19,415 nt of DNA from an uncultured Clostridia bacterium (GCA_947589335.1 CANPZH010000009.1:1-19415), one strand, 5' to 3'; positions 1-6,749 are shown, counted from the stretch's first letter. Notes: a model not told the origin generated them from the sequence alone. Numbers and translations: made by a program.

Positions 1-850
1 TGGAAGTCCCCAGCCCCTGCGCGATGAGCCCCGCAAATTTATTTTCACGGAAGCTCGCAACTGCAAACCCGATCATATGCGCACAGCAGCCCGCGACGCC
101 CGCGCCCGCCGCGATCCCGTTGAGCCCGATCGAGATCCCGATCGCCGCGCTCGACGTCGGCAGTGTGAGCAGAAGTCCCATCGAGAGGGAGATCACAACG
201 CCCATCAGGAAGGGCTGCATCTCCGTCGCGGCATTGATCCCCTGCCCGATCTTCTCCATCAGCCATTCGACGGGGGTGCCGAGGAGGGCGGCCGCGAGCC
301 CGCCCGAGAGCAGGCAGACGAGCGGGACGATGAGGATATCGAGCTTGGTCTTCCCCGTCACGAGAGCGCCGAGTTCGCAGCTCACCACGACGGCAAGATA
401 GCAGGTGACGGGATTGCCAGTCGCGATCGCCACCGCCGCGGGGAGCCCCGTCCCCTCTTTGAGATAGGCGATGAGCGCGGGCGCATTCGCGGCGAAGACC
501 CCCACCGCAACGCTGCAGGCGAGCGTCATCTTCGGGCATTTCAGGGCATGGGCGATCCCGACGCCGATCCCCGCCCCCATCATCACCTTCGCGAAGGTGC
601 CGATCCCGTTGAAAAAGCGGAAACAGTAGTTGAGAAAGGCGGAGCTCCCCGCGCCGTCGCCGAAGATCCTGCCGATCTGGCAAAGGATCGTCCCCGCGAT
701 GAGCGTGCAGAACAACCCGTTCGCCATGCCGGAAAAGGCGACGATCAGGTATCTGTTTGCTCCCCTCTTCAAAAGTTGTATGAATTTTTGTCCGCGGCGG
801 ACTTCCCACTCTCCGGGCTCCCCGCCTTCTTCCGTCTGTCCGGTCTGCAT
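1..850 (-). CDS. PTS-type transporter subunit IIC (PTS_EIIC_2 family), C-terminus cut by window edge
   Basis: Translation of the minus strand from ATG 850-848 gives 283 codons with no stop before the window edge, so the 3' end is missing. The product is a very hydrophobic, Gly/Ala-rich polytopic membrane protein. After a hydrophilic N-terminus of about 35 residues come several membrane segments, and near the end there are motifs I associate with the PF13303-type PTS IIC proteins: LPTSSAAIGIS, GVAGCCAHMIGFAV and a final GLIAQGLGTS. Such proteins are predicted sugar or small-molecule permeases; the substrate is unknown and no EIIA or EIIB gene is visible here. The start is supported by a GGAGAG ribosome site just upstream and by a good promoter 30 to 60 bases upstream. 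The frame was read by hand, and the other long frames over this stretch look like shadows. Family assignment is from recognition of motifs, moderately confident. Confidence 0.8.
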   Translation of the reverse strand, partial: MQTGQTEEGGEPGEWEVRRGQKFIQLLKRGANRYLIVAFSGMANGLFCTLIAGTILCQIGRIFGDGAGSSAFLNYCFRFFNGIGTFAKVMMGAGIGVGIAHALKCPKMTLACSVAVGVFAANAPALIAYLKEGTGLPAAVAIATGNPVTCYLAVVVSCELGALVTGKTKLDILIVPLVCLLSGGLAAALLGTPVEWLMEKIGQGINAATEMQPFLMGVVISLSMGLLLTLPTSSAAIGISIGLNGIAAGAGVAGCCAHMIGFAVASFRENKFAGLIAQGLGTS

Positions 851-878
851 GATCTCTCCATCCGTTCAATGCAAGCTC

Positions 879-907
879 ATTCTATCACAAACCGTCCACA
901 ATGTAAA
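879..907 (-). promoter_or_regulatory. Sigma-A-type promoter of the PTS IIC gene
   Basis: On the minus strand TTTACA (902-907), a 17-base spacer and TAGAAT (879-884) match the vegetative consensus at 5 of 6 positions each. The predicted start of transcription near 872 leaves a leader of about 22 bases containing the GGAGAG ribosome site. Confidence 0.75.
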
Positions 908-920
908 CTATAGCGGGGGC

Positions 921-960
921 CTAAAATAAAAAATTTCTCCGCGGAAGATCACGGAGAAAT
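921..960 (-). terminator. Rho-independent terminator of the coat-protein operon
   Basis: Perfect 9-bp arms ATTTCTCCG (933-941) and CGGAGAAAT (952-960) enclose a 10-base loop. On the minus strand the stem runs directly into a T-rich tract (932-921). It lies just after the stop codon of the 43-residue gene and separates that operon from the PTS promoter. Confidence 0.85.
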
Positions 961-964
961 GTTT

Positions 965-1096
965 TCAGCTCTGTCCCGTGGAGGAGATGTCCTCCTCTCC
1001 AGGCTTCGTTGCGTCCGGAAGGATCATGGAGTAGCGCGGATTGTGCGCATATTCCGTATCCTTGTCTTTCTTTTTGCGGCAGTGTTTTTTCGCCAT
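965..1096 (-). CDS. Small basic protein of unknown function, last gene of the coat operon
   Basis: Short gene of 43 codons starting at ATG 1096-1094, preceded by a strong GGAGGTGG ribosome site about 6 bases upstream, and ending at TGA 967-965 right before a terminator. The N-terminus is strongly basic (MAKKHCRKKK) and the rest polar, with a single Cys at position 6 and an acidic C-terminal third. There is no signal peptide or membrane segment. I do not recognise a family. Its position behind two coat-type genes, with a shared terminator, suggests it belongs to the same sporulation operon. A small spore-associated protein is plausible but is inference from context only. The ribosome site and terminator make a real gene likely despite its size. 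Confidence 0.6.
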   Translation of the reverse strand: MAKKHCRKKKDKDTEYAHNPRYSMILPDATKPGEEDISSTGQS

Positions 1097-1152
1097 CTTC
1101 CACCTCCCGCGGGCAGTATGCGCAAACTTCCGCCCGCCCATGCGGGAAAGGA

Positions 1153-1446
1153 TCAGCCCGAGGCGATCTGCTTTTTGACCTTGGAGAAGGTCTCCGTCTT
1201 CTCGTCGATGAGCATCTTCTCCGCCGGCATCACCTGATAGTACCCGCGGGCGAGCATCTGTTCGAAGACGCTGAACTGCGTCTCCGCGCTCGAAGAGTAA
1301 TTCTTGAGGATTTCCTTGCGGAAGGGCTTGCAGCTCCCCTCGGTGAGCGCGACCGCGTAGTAATCCATGAGCAGCTTTTCGCAGTCGAGCATGTCCTGCA
1401 AAGCGTCCTTTTCGTTGAGTTGGGTGTCCATTTTGGATTGCTTCAT
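1153..1446 (-). CDS. Spore coat protein, CotF family
   Basis: A 97-residue protein read from ATG 1446-1444, preceded by GGAGGG and ending at 1153. It is a compact helical protein with the pattern of the Coat_F family (PF07875): LQDMLDCEKLLMDYYAVALTE near the N-terminus, then an Asn-Tyr-Ser-rich turn, QFSVFEQMLARGYYQVMPAEK, and a short Lys-rich tail. Members are structural components of the endospore coat made in the mother cell. The start overlaps the stop of the preceding 64-residue gene by four bases (ATGA), indicating translational coupling. Longer upstream readings of this frame run into that gene and lack a ribosome site. Presence of this gene supports an endospore-forming host. Confidence 0.82.
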   Translation of the reverse strand: MKQSKMDTQLNEKDALQDMLDCEKLLMDYYAVALTEGSCKPFRKEILKNYSSSAETQFSVFEQMLARGYYQVMPAEKMLIDEKTETFSKVKKQIASG

Positions 1447-1637
1447 GATTTCCCTCCGAGCAGCGCATAGAGTGCGCCGAACCGTTCCGCATGCGCTGCC
1501 GCAATGCGCTCCATCTCCTGCGCAAGCGCGGCGTCCGTGAGCGTGTTTGCGTAAATTTTCGCCTTCTTGCACGCCATTTCCTCTCCCGTGAGAACATGAC
1601 TCAGTACATCCAGATCTTTTGCCGTCAGATTGGTCAT
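1443..1637 (-). CDS. Small helical protein, first gene of the coat operon (CotF-partner-like)
   Basis: Read from ATG 1637-1635 with an AGGAGG ribosome site six bases upstream; 64 residues. The protein is predicted to form helices: an N-terminal TAKDLDVLSHVLTGEEM segment, then a Lys/Ala stretch and a heptad-like ALAQEMERIAAAHAERFGALYALL helix. It has one Cys and no membrane segment. Small ferritin-like or coat-associated proteins with this look commonly precede CotF genes in Clostridia, where they are annotated as hypothetical or spore coat proteins. The ATGA overlap with the CotF gene suggests the two products are made together and may associate. Function is inferred from context, not from a recognised catalytic motif. 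Confidence 0.7.
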   Translation of the reverse strand: MTNLTAKDLDVLSHVLTGEEMACKKAKIYANTLTDAALAQEMERIAAAHAERFGALYALLGGKS

Positions 1638-1683
1638 AAAAAACCTCCTGCGGCTGTTATTGCCGAAGGAGGAATAATTTATA

Positions 1684-1717
1684 CGCCCGCCCGCCGCGAT
1701 CTCGCGGCGGGCGGGCG
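1684..1717 (-). terminator. GC-rich hairpin after nth
   Basis: Sixteen-base complementary arms (1684-1699 and 1702-1717) form a very stable GC-only stem five bases after the nth stop codon. On the minus strand it is followed by an A/T-rich run rather than a clean T tract, so it is a weak-tail terminator. The same A/T run could contain the -10 (TATAAA at 1678-1683) of the coat operon. Confidence 0.65.
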
Positions 1718-1722
1718 TTCGG

Positions 1723-2352
1723 CTATTTCCCGCTTGCAGCGGCATGCAGGCACCACGGGGCGAGCGTGCAGTTTCCGCAGTCGGGCTTTTGGGAGTGGCA
1801 GACCTTCCTCCCGTGCCAGATGAGCCAATGGTGCGCGCGGGACCATTTCTCCTTGGGAATGGCGCGCATGAGCCCCTCCTCCACCCGCCCGGGGGTATCC
1901 CCCGCGGCGAGCCCCGTTCTGTTTGCGACGCGGAAGACATGGGTATCGACGGCGATCGCGTCCCCGCCGAAGGCGACCGAATAGACGACGTTCGCCGTCT
2001 TCCTCCCGACGCCAGCGAGCGAGCGGAGATCCTCCGGATCCGCGGGGACTTGTCCGCCGAATTTTTCCAGAATATCCCGCGAGGCGGAGAGGATATGCGC
2101 CGCCTTGTTGCGGTAAAACCCGCACGAATAGATATAAGCCTCAAGCTCTTCCTGCGAGAGAAGGAGCATCGCTTGGGGCGTGCCGTGTTCGCGGAAGAGG
2201 ACTTCCGTCACCTTGTTGACCCGCTCGTCCGTGCACTGCGCGGAGAGAATGACCGCGACGAGCAGCTCGTATGCGCTGTGATAGACGAGCGCGGGCTTCG
2301 CGTCCGGGTAGAGCCGTTCCAGCTCGGTCAAAATGCTTTCATTCCGGTCCAT
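1723..2352 (-). CDS. nth: Endonuclease III (DNA glycosylase/AP lyase)
   Basis: This 209-residue protein matches endonuclease III, which removes oxidised pyrimidines from DNA and cleaves the abasic site during base excision repair. The helix-hairpin-helix LAGVGRKTANVV carries the catalytic Lys118, and AVDTHVFRVANR carries the catalytic Asp136. The iron-sulfur cluster ligands Cys185, 192, 195 and 201 show the canonical C-x6-C-x2-C-x5-C spacing. Length agrees with the family. The start ATG 2352-2350 is the only one that aligns with the family N-terminus; there is no Shine-Dalgarno sequence, and a TATAAT box ends seven bases upstream, so the message appears leaderless. The gene is monocistronic, closed by a GC-rich hairpin. 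Confidence 0.96.
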   Translation of the reverse strand: MDRNESILTELERLYPDAKPALVYHSAYELLVAVILSAQCTDERVNKVTEVLFREHGTPQAMLLLSQEELEAYIYSCGFYRNKAAHILSASRDILEKFGGQVPADPEDLRSLAGVGRKTANVVYSVAFGGDAIAVDTHVFRVANRTGLAAGDTPGRVEEGLMRAIPKEKWSRAHHWLIWHGRKVCHSQKPDCGNCTLAPWCLHAAASGK

Positions 2353-2359
2353 ACCGCAG

Positions 2360-2388
2360 ATTATATCATAATCCGCCGGAATTTGCAA
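2360..2388 (-). promoter_or_regulatory. Promoter of nth, implying a leaderless transcript
   Basis: TTGCAA (2383-2388), 17-base spacer and a perfect TATAAT (2360-2365) on the minus strand. Only seven bases (2359-2353) separate the -10 box from the nth ATG, so transcription should start at or one base before the A of the start codon. Confidence 0.75.
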
Positions 2389-2398
2389 GCCGCGCGCG

Positions 2399-2641
2399 CT
2401 ACAAATAGACAAACCGCGCGCCGCGGCGCACCATAAAGCCCGAGAAGGAGGAGTATGCCCTCTTCCCGAGCAGGGCGCGGGCACGGCCCGAAAAGTTCTC
2501 TTCGAACCTCGCCGAGATGCCGCAGCCGACGCCCGCCTCCTTCGGCGTGCTCACTGCCTGCGCGGGCACGCCGCCCGCCTTGAGCACGGAGATAAATTCC
2601 AGCGTCTGTGCGCGGGAACGAAAAACCGCCAACATTGTCAT
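2399..2641 (-). CDS. DUF3343 family protein (putative Se/S carrier-like)
   Basis: An 80-residue protein starting at ATG 2641-2639 with an AAGGGATC ribosome-site region. It shows the pattern of the DUF3343 family (PF11823): an N-terminal beta strand with LAVFRSRAQTLEF, a helix and VPAQAVSTPKE, then the conserved AGVGCGISARF segment whose Cys is the likely functional residue, and a C-terminal FSGFMVRRG. The family is named putative Se/S carrier-like, and its members are often encoded beside cysteine-desulfurase-type enzymes. Here it is divergent from exactly such a gene with 77 bases between the start codons. A role in passing sulfur or selenium from the neighbouring enzyme is inference from family and context. 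Confidence 0.8.
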   Translation of the reverse strand: MTMLAVFRSRAQTLEFISVLKAGGVPAQAVSTPKEAGVGCGISARFEENFSGRARALLGKRAYSSFSGFMVRRGARFVYL

Positions 2642-2660
2642 GATCCCTTCCTGCCAATCG

Positions 2661-2694
2661 TATAATAAAACCGCGGCTGCGACTTTCGGCAGCC
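2661..2694 (+). promoter_or_regulatory. -10 box and leader hairpin of the desulfurase-like gene
   Basis: TATAAT at 2661-2666 on the plus strand lies 52 bases before the start codon, but no good -35 is seen at the usual distance. The leader then contains a six-bp hairpin, GGCTGC (2675-2680) with GCAGCC (2689-2694). The hairpin sits between the two divergent genes and could be an operator or an RNA element. Confidence 0.4.
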
Positions 2695-2718
2695 ATTCCG
2701 AACATACGGAGATTTGCT

Positions 2719-3846
2719 ATGATCTATCTCGATAACGCTGCGACCGGCGGACAGAAGCCCGCCTCCGTGATCGGCGCCGTGACCGCCGCCCTCCGCCAGT
2801 GCGCCAACCCCGGGCGGAGCGGACACCGCCTCTCGCTCGCCTGCGCCGAACGGGTGCTCGCCTGCCGCGAGCTCCTCTCCGACCTCTTCGGAGGCTACGG
2901 CTATGAGCGGGTCGTCTTCACGCGGAGCTGTACGGAGGCGCTCAACATCGCCCTCCTCGGCATCCTGCAACGGGGGGATCACGTCGTTACGACCTGCCTC
3001 GAACACAATTCCGTCCTCCGCCCCTTGGAGGCGCTCAGGCGGGCGGGACTGATCGAATACGACGTCGCGCCCCTCGAAAACGGTCGTCTCGAGCCGCGGA
3101 CGGTCGCCTCGCTCGTGCGGGAAAATACCCGCCTCTGCGCCGTGACGACCGCCTCCAACGTGACGGGAGAGACTCCCGACCTCAAGGCGGTCCGCGCCCT
3201 CCTGCCCGAGCGCGTGCTGCTCGTCGCCGACGGCGCGCAGGGGGGCGGGCATATCCCCATCGACATGAAGGGAACGGGGATCGACGCCCTCGCCCTCGCG
3301 GGGCACAAGGGACTCTTTGCGATGCAAGGCGCGGCGGCGCTGCTCTTCTCGGAGCGCATGGAGCCCCGCCCTCTCCTCTTCGGGGGGACGGGCAGCGAGA
3401 GCCACCGCCTCGGCATGCCCGATTTCTATCCCGACCGTCTCGAGAGCGGAACGCTCTCCTATCCCGCCGTCTGTTCCCTCTTCGAGGGGGCGATCCTCGT
3501 AAAGGCGCACCGCAGCGAATCCGCGGGCCGTCTCTTCGAGCTGACCGCCGCCTTCCACGCCCTCCTCCCCTCTCTCGGGAAGTACAGGGCGTACTTCTCG
3601 CCCAACCCCTGCGGGATCGCCGCATTCGCACATGAGACTCTGCCCTCGGAAGAGCTCGCGGGGATCCTCTCGGAGCGGTTCGACATCGCCGTGCGCGGAG
3701 GACTGCACTGCGCCCCTCTCGTGCACCGTGCGCTCGGGACCTTCCCCGACGGGCTGGTGCGCGCGTCCTTCTCCCCAGACCAGTCCATGCGCGAAGTGAA
3801 CGCGCTCGCGCTCGCGCTCAAGAGCATCTCCGCTACATGCTCTTGA
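2719..3846 (+). CDS. Cysteine desulfurase family protein (class V aminotransferase fold)
   Basis: A 375-residue PLP enzyme of the class V aminotransferase/cysteine desulfurase group. It begins MIYLDNAATG, as is typical. His96 in CLEHNS stacks on the cofactor, Asp171 in VADGAQ contacts the pyridine nitrogen, and Lys197 in AGHKGL is the Schiff-base lysine. RGGLHCAPL places the catalytic Cys331 on the late loop, as in the TIGR01977-type subgroup rather than housekeeping IscS or NifS. It should release sulfur (or selenium from selenocysteine) from a cysteine-type substrate. A GGAG ribosome site precedes the ATG. Its divergent partner is a DUF3343 protein, the best candidate acceptor. The last 14 bases overlap the 3' end of the convergent 83-residue gene. 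Confidence 0.88.
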   Translation: MIYLDNAATGGQKPASVIGAVTAALRQCANPGRSGHRLSLACAERVLACRELLSDLFGGYGYERVVFTRSCTEALNIALLGILQRGDHVVTTCLEHNSVLRPLEALRRAGLIEYDVAPLENGRLEPRTVASLVRENTRLCAVTTASNVTGETPDLKAVRALLPERVLLVADGAQGGGHIPIDMKGTGIDALALAGHKGLFAMQGAAALLFSERMEPRPLLFGGTGSESHRLGMPDFYPDRLESGTLSYPAVCSLFEGAILVKAHRSESAGRLFELTAAFHALLPSLGKYRAYFSPNPCGIAAFAHETLPSEELAGILSERFDIAVRGGLHCAPLVHRALGTFPDGLVRASFSPDQSMREVNALALALKSISATCS

Positions 3847-4084
3847 GCTGTTCGATGAGCTTTTTGAGTTTCTTCCGCTTGCCGCTGTCGAGCATCGGGG
3901 AGAACTGCGCGTAGAAGGCGTCGATCTGCTCGTTCGTGAGGGTGCCGTTGCGCTTCCCCTCCGCCGCGCGGGCATAGATGTCCCGCGTGAGCTCGTTTTC
4001 GTTCCTTCCGTCGTACTTTTGCGCGGCTTCCCGCGCCTCCTTTTCCCAATCCGTCTTCCCGGCGTAACTTGCAAAATCGTCCAT
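3833..4084 (-). CDS. Small charged helical protein of unknown function
   Basis: An 83-residue protein from ATG 4084-4082, preceded by GAGGTGG. It is rich in Lys, Glu, Asp and Arg. The middle segment (ENELTRDIYARAAEGKRNGTL) and the following TNEQIDAFYAQFSPMLDSGKR are reminiscent of small conserved clostridial proteins of unknown role, and the C-terminus KKLKKLIEQLKSM is a basic amphipathic helix. There is no signal peptide or membrane segment. The gene shares a short symmetric promoter region with the 69-residue gene to its right, and its stop lies inside the last codons of the desulfurase-like gene. I do not recognise a described function. The paired arrangement suggests the two small proteins act in the same process. 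Confidence 0.7.
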   Translation of the reverse strand: MDDFASYAGKTDWEKEAREAAQKYDGRNENELTRDIYARAAEGKRNGTLTNEQIDAFYAQFSPMLDSGKRKKLKKLIEQLKSM

Positions 4085-4099
4085 GATCCACCTCGCTCC

Positions 4100-4142
4100 C
4101 ATTCTATGCCGTGGCACGGGTTTTCCGTTCCCGCATAGAATG
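4100..4142. promoter_or_regulatory. Mirror-symmetric divergent promoter region
   Basis: A perfect 10-bp inverted repeat, CATTCTATGC (4100-4109) and GCATAGAATG (4133-4142), places identical CATAGAAT sequences in front of both divergent small genes. Each reads as a TAGAAT -10 box but neither has a recognisable sigma-A -35. The CATAnnnT form also resembles the -10 of mother-cell sporulation sigma factors (SigE/SigK). Alternatively the repeat is a repressor operator. Confidence 0.5.
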
Positions 4143-4147
4143 AGGGC

Positions 4148-4357
4148 ATGGAAGTGCTCATCCTCGTGTTGCTGCTCACCCTCTCCGACCGCGATCCCGC
4201 CTTCAAAGAACGCCTCTTTGAGGCGCTCTCGTTCTACCGCAAGAACAGGGATCTTCTGGTCTCGCTCGCCTCCTCCCCGTCCGGAGCGGAAAAAAGCTCT
4301 CCCCCGCCGCAGGGAGAGAGCCTTCGTATCCTCGAGGAATATCTGAAAAAAGTTTAG
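4148..4357 (+). CDS. Small protein with hydrophobic N-terminus, unknown function
   Basis: A 69-residue protein starting at ATG 4148 with GAGGGC directly upstream. Residues 1-12 (MEVLILVLLLTL) are purely hydrophobic but too short for a standard membrane helix; a charged helix follows (DPAFKERLFEALSFYRKNRDLLVSLA), then a Ser/Pro-rich linker and a C-terminal ESLRILEEYLKKV helix. It may be a peripheral or small membrane-associated protein. Divergent pairing with the 83-residue gene suggests shared regulation. The stop codon overlaps the convergent S41 protease gene by four bases. The intact frame, ribosome site and promoter symmetry argue that it is real. Function unknown. Confidence 0.62.
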   Translation: MEVLILVLLLTLSDRDPAFKERLFEALSFYRKNRDLLVSLASSPSGAEKSSPPPQGESLRILEEYLKKV

Positions 4358-5622
4358 CTGTTAAGATCTGCGATCGCCCGTTCGAGCATGGGATCGGAGG
4401 TCCCCCAGATGAGATCTGCCTTCACCGCCTTCGCCCCGTCCGCGGGCGTGACGCCGACGCCGTGGATACAGCGCCCCGAAAGGGGCCAGTGGACCGTCGC
4501 CGCGGTGAGCTTCATCACGGCGCCGCTCGAAGCGGTGAAATGCGTCTGCATGATGCCCTTCCCGAAGGTCTTTGCGGTCCCGTTTGCGTCTTCGCGCAGA
4601 AAGATCTTGGAGTAGGGCACCGTCCCGTAGTCGACCAGCGCGCCGATCAGCGCCTCCGAAGCGGAGGCGGTGTTCTCGTCCGCGAGAAGACAGATCTCGG
4701 CGTCCTTTCCGAAATAGTCCGAAAAATCGTTGGCGGGGCAGTGATATTCCTCCGTTCCGCCGTCGCGGTAGTGCGCCGTGAGGACGACGGGCGAACTGCC
4801 CTCCGCCGTCCGCAGCAGATGGGAGGCGATCTCTCCGAGGATGTCGAGATATCCGCCGCCGTTGGTGCGGAGGTCGAGGATCAAGCGCTCTCTGCCCCGC
4901 TCCTTCATCACGGACAGGCAGGAGAGGAACTCGCCCGCCGCATTCCCGCTGAACTCGTCGATGCGGAGGTATGCCGTCTTGCCGTCGAGCTCCTTCAAGG
5001 GTTCGTTCGTCTCGGTCAGACGGAGCGGGAGGGTCTCTCCCCAAAAGCGGTAAGACGTCTCGCTGTCGCGGTAGGAGACGTAGGAGGCCCTGTACTCCCT
5101 GCGCGCGACGAGATAGTTCTGCGCGTCCGAGCCGTCCTCCGAAAAGCCGCAGCGCAGCCAGAAGGGACCGCTCTGCGCCGAGATGAAGGCGGTGGCGGCC
5201 GAGGCGTCGCCCTCCGTCAGCCGATCTTCCGAACTTCCGAATCCGATCAGGTACATGCCCTTGCGGTCCCCCGCGGCGTCCGCAAAGTACGCCTCCGCCG
5301 CATCGGGTGAGTACAGCTTGGTGTAGGGATCGAGCCCGAGGAGCCCGTAGAGCGACTCATAGAGCTCGCCCTCGTCGACGGGGAGGTAGTAATTCTTCTC
5401 CGTGACCGACTTCGCCCATAAAAACGTGCGGACTTCCTCGTCCAAGGCATAGTAGCGGCCGAACCAGCCCGCCAAAAACCCCGTGAGCAGAAAGACCGCA
5501 GCGAGCAGGGCTGCGGCGATCTTCTTGCCGGACGGAAGTTTCCCGGCGGGAGCTTGTGGGGTAGGTGCGGGAGCGGGAGGATCGAAAAACTCGTCCCGTT
5601 CCCCATCGTTGCGATCTGACAT
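4354..5622 (-). CDS. Membrane-anchored S41 family peptidase (C-terminal processing protease-like)
   Basis: A 422-residue protein. A Pro-rich cytoplasmic tail (residues 1-33) is followed by one membrane helix (about 35-55), leaving the rest outside the cell. The S41 core occupies roughly 210-400: LDGKTAYLRIDEF, LILDLRTNGGGYLD, then ENTASASEAL with likely nucleophile Ser322 and KTFGKGIMQ with likely general-base Lys355. The Ser-Lys distance (33) exceeds the 25 typical for Tsp/CtpB because of an insertion around YSKIFLREDANGTAK. Between the membrane helix and the core (about 115-205) a PDZ domain would be expected, but I see no clear PDZ signature, only degenerate sequence. Start ATG 5622-5620 has GAGAGGGA upstream. 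It follows the CdaR-like regulator gene with an 11-base gap, so the two are probably co-transcribed. Substrate unknown. Confidence 0.85.
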   Translation of the reverse strand: MSDRNDGERDEFFDPPAPAPTPQAPAGKLPSGKKIAAALLAAVFLLTGFLAGWFGRYYALDEEVRTFLWAKSVTEKNYYLPVDEGELYESLYGLLGLDPYTKLYSPDAAEAYFADAAGDRKGMYLIGFGSSEDRLTEGDASAATAFISAQSGPFWLRCGFSEDGSDAQNYLVARREYRASYVSYRDSETSYRFWGETLPLRLTETNEPLKELDGKTAYLRIDEFSGNAAGEFLSCLSVMKERGRERLILDLRTNGGGYLDILGEIASHLLRTAEGSSPVVLTAHYRDGGTEEYHCPANDFSDYFGKDAEICLLADENTASASEALIGALVDYGTVPYSKIFLREDANGTAKTFGKGIMQTHFTASSGAVMKLTAATVHWPLSGRCIHGVGVTPADGAKAVKADLIWGTSDPMLERAIADLNS

Positions 5623-5633
5623 GGATTCCCTCT

Positions 5634-6593
5634 CTATTGAAGCAATTTATAGAGGATCGTGATCACACGGAACGTGACCGCGTCCGAAAATTTGCGGATA
5701 TTCAAGCCCGTGAGCCGTTCGATCTTGTCGAGACGGTACATCAGCGTGTTGCGGTGCATGAAGAGGTTGCGGGAGGTCTCCGAGACGTTGAGGCTGTTCT
5801 CGAGGAACTCCTCCGCCGTCTCGATCATCTCCTCATCCGAGAAGACCTCGTCCGCGTTCCGTACATGGAACTGCTCCATATACTCCTTGAGCCGCCCTTC
5901 CGGGACGTCCTCGAGCATCTTGACGAGCAGATATTCCCTGTAAGTATGGACCTCTCCCTTGGATTTCAAAAGTCCGCTCATGCGGAGCGCCGTCGCCGCC
6001 TGGTTGTAGGACAGCGCGATCTCGGTGAAGGACTTGACTTCGCAGCCGACGCCCGCGCTCGCCTTGATCCCGACTTCCTCATAGAGGGACTGCACGAGGA
6101 AACTGCCGAACTCGAGGGGCGTCTGCCCTTCGTCCGAGAATTTGACGACGGCGAGACGGCTGTCGTCCATTCCGACGACGAGATCCTGCGATTCCGCAAG
6201 GCAGCTCTCGACGTGCGCGATCGCCTCCGCGATCCGCCGTTCCGTGACGAGCTCCAGCGCGTAGCAGGGCGCGTTCGGGACGTTGTACTTCGTCATGAAC
6301 CGGTAGGTATACCAGCTAGTGCCCTCTCCGAGCAGAATGTTCTTCAGATAGTCGTCTTTGTCGGGGAGCAGCTGCTTGAGGTCTGCATTGGCGACCATGT
6401 AGTGCACGAGCCGCGCCGCCCTTTCCGCATTCTCCCCCATGCCGGCGATCCAGGCGTCCGCCTTTTCCCCGCAGTATTCGAGTTCGAATTTGAATTCTTC
6501 CCCGCCCGTTGCGGACAGACGGACGTCCGTCCCCGTCTTTTCGCGGATGTCCTGCAAGATCTTTCCGAGCTCGGCGATGTTTTCTCCGTTCAT
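5634..6593 (-). CDS. CdaR/PucR-type transcriptional regulator
   Basis: A 319-residue protein whose C-terminus (about 264-310) is the PucR-type helix-turn-helix (HTH_30, PF13556): FLENSLNVSETSRNLFMHRNTLMYRLDKIERLTG, then NIRKFSDAVTFRV. The middle region (about 110-250) with ASAGVGCEVKSFTEIALSYNQAATALRM resembles the GGDEF-like domain of CdaR regulators. The N-terminal 100 residues could be a small-molecule sensing domain; I cannot name the ligand. Sugar-diacid regulators of this class usually activate nearby metabolic genes, but the only gene in its apparent operon is an S41 protease, so the target may be elsewhere. ATG 6593-6591 has a good AAGGAGA ribosome site and an excellent promoter. Confidence 0.85.
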   Translation of the reverse strand: MNGENIAELGKILQDIREKTGTDVRLSATGGEEFKFELEYCGEKADAWIAGMGENAERAARLVHYMVANADLKQLLPDKDDYLKNILLGEGTSWYTYRFMTKYNVPNAPCYALELVTERRIAEAIAHVESCLAESQDLVVGMDDSRLAVVKFSDEGQTPLEFGSFLVQSLYEEVGIKASAGVGCEVKSFTEIALSYNQAATALRMSGLLKSKGEVHTYREYLLVKMLEDVPEGRLKEYMEQFHVRNADEVFSDEEMIETAEEFLENSLNVSETSRNLFMHRNTLMYRLDKIERLTGLNIRKFSDAVTFRVITILYKLLQ

Positions 6594-6622
6594 GCTGTTC
6601 TCCTTTTTTTCGGATCGCCCCC

Positions 6623-6651
6623 ATTATAACACGCGAAGGGAAGGATTTCAA
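6623..6651 (-). promoter_or_regulatory. Promoter of the CdaR-like regulator/S41 operon
   Basis: On the minus strand TTGAAA (6646-6651), a 17-base spacer and perfect TATAAT (6623-6628). Leader of about 25 bases with the AAGGAGA ribosome site. Confidence 0.82.
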
Positions 6652-6749
6652 GAGTTTTCACCAATTCCCCGCAAAGATTCCCTCGACACGTCACCTCCCG
6701 TCTCCCCCGAAAAAGACAAAAACCGCCTCCTGTGCCTCGGGCGGCACGG

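Noticed and set aside
2399..3846. Selenocysteine codons in the DUF3343 or desulfurase-like genes
   Set aside because: Both frames are complete with normal lengths and ordinary stops; no in-frame TGA is needed to reconstruct family motifs.
2638..4206. A 522-codon minus-strand frame over the desulfurase-like gene
   Set aside because: Antisense shadow spanning several real genes and a promoter; no family resemblance.
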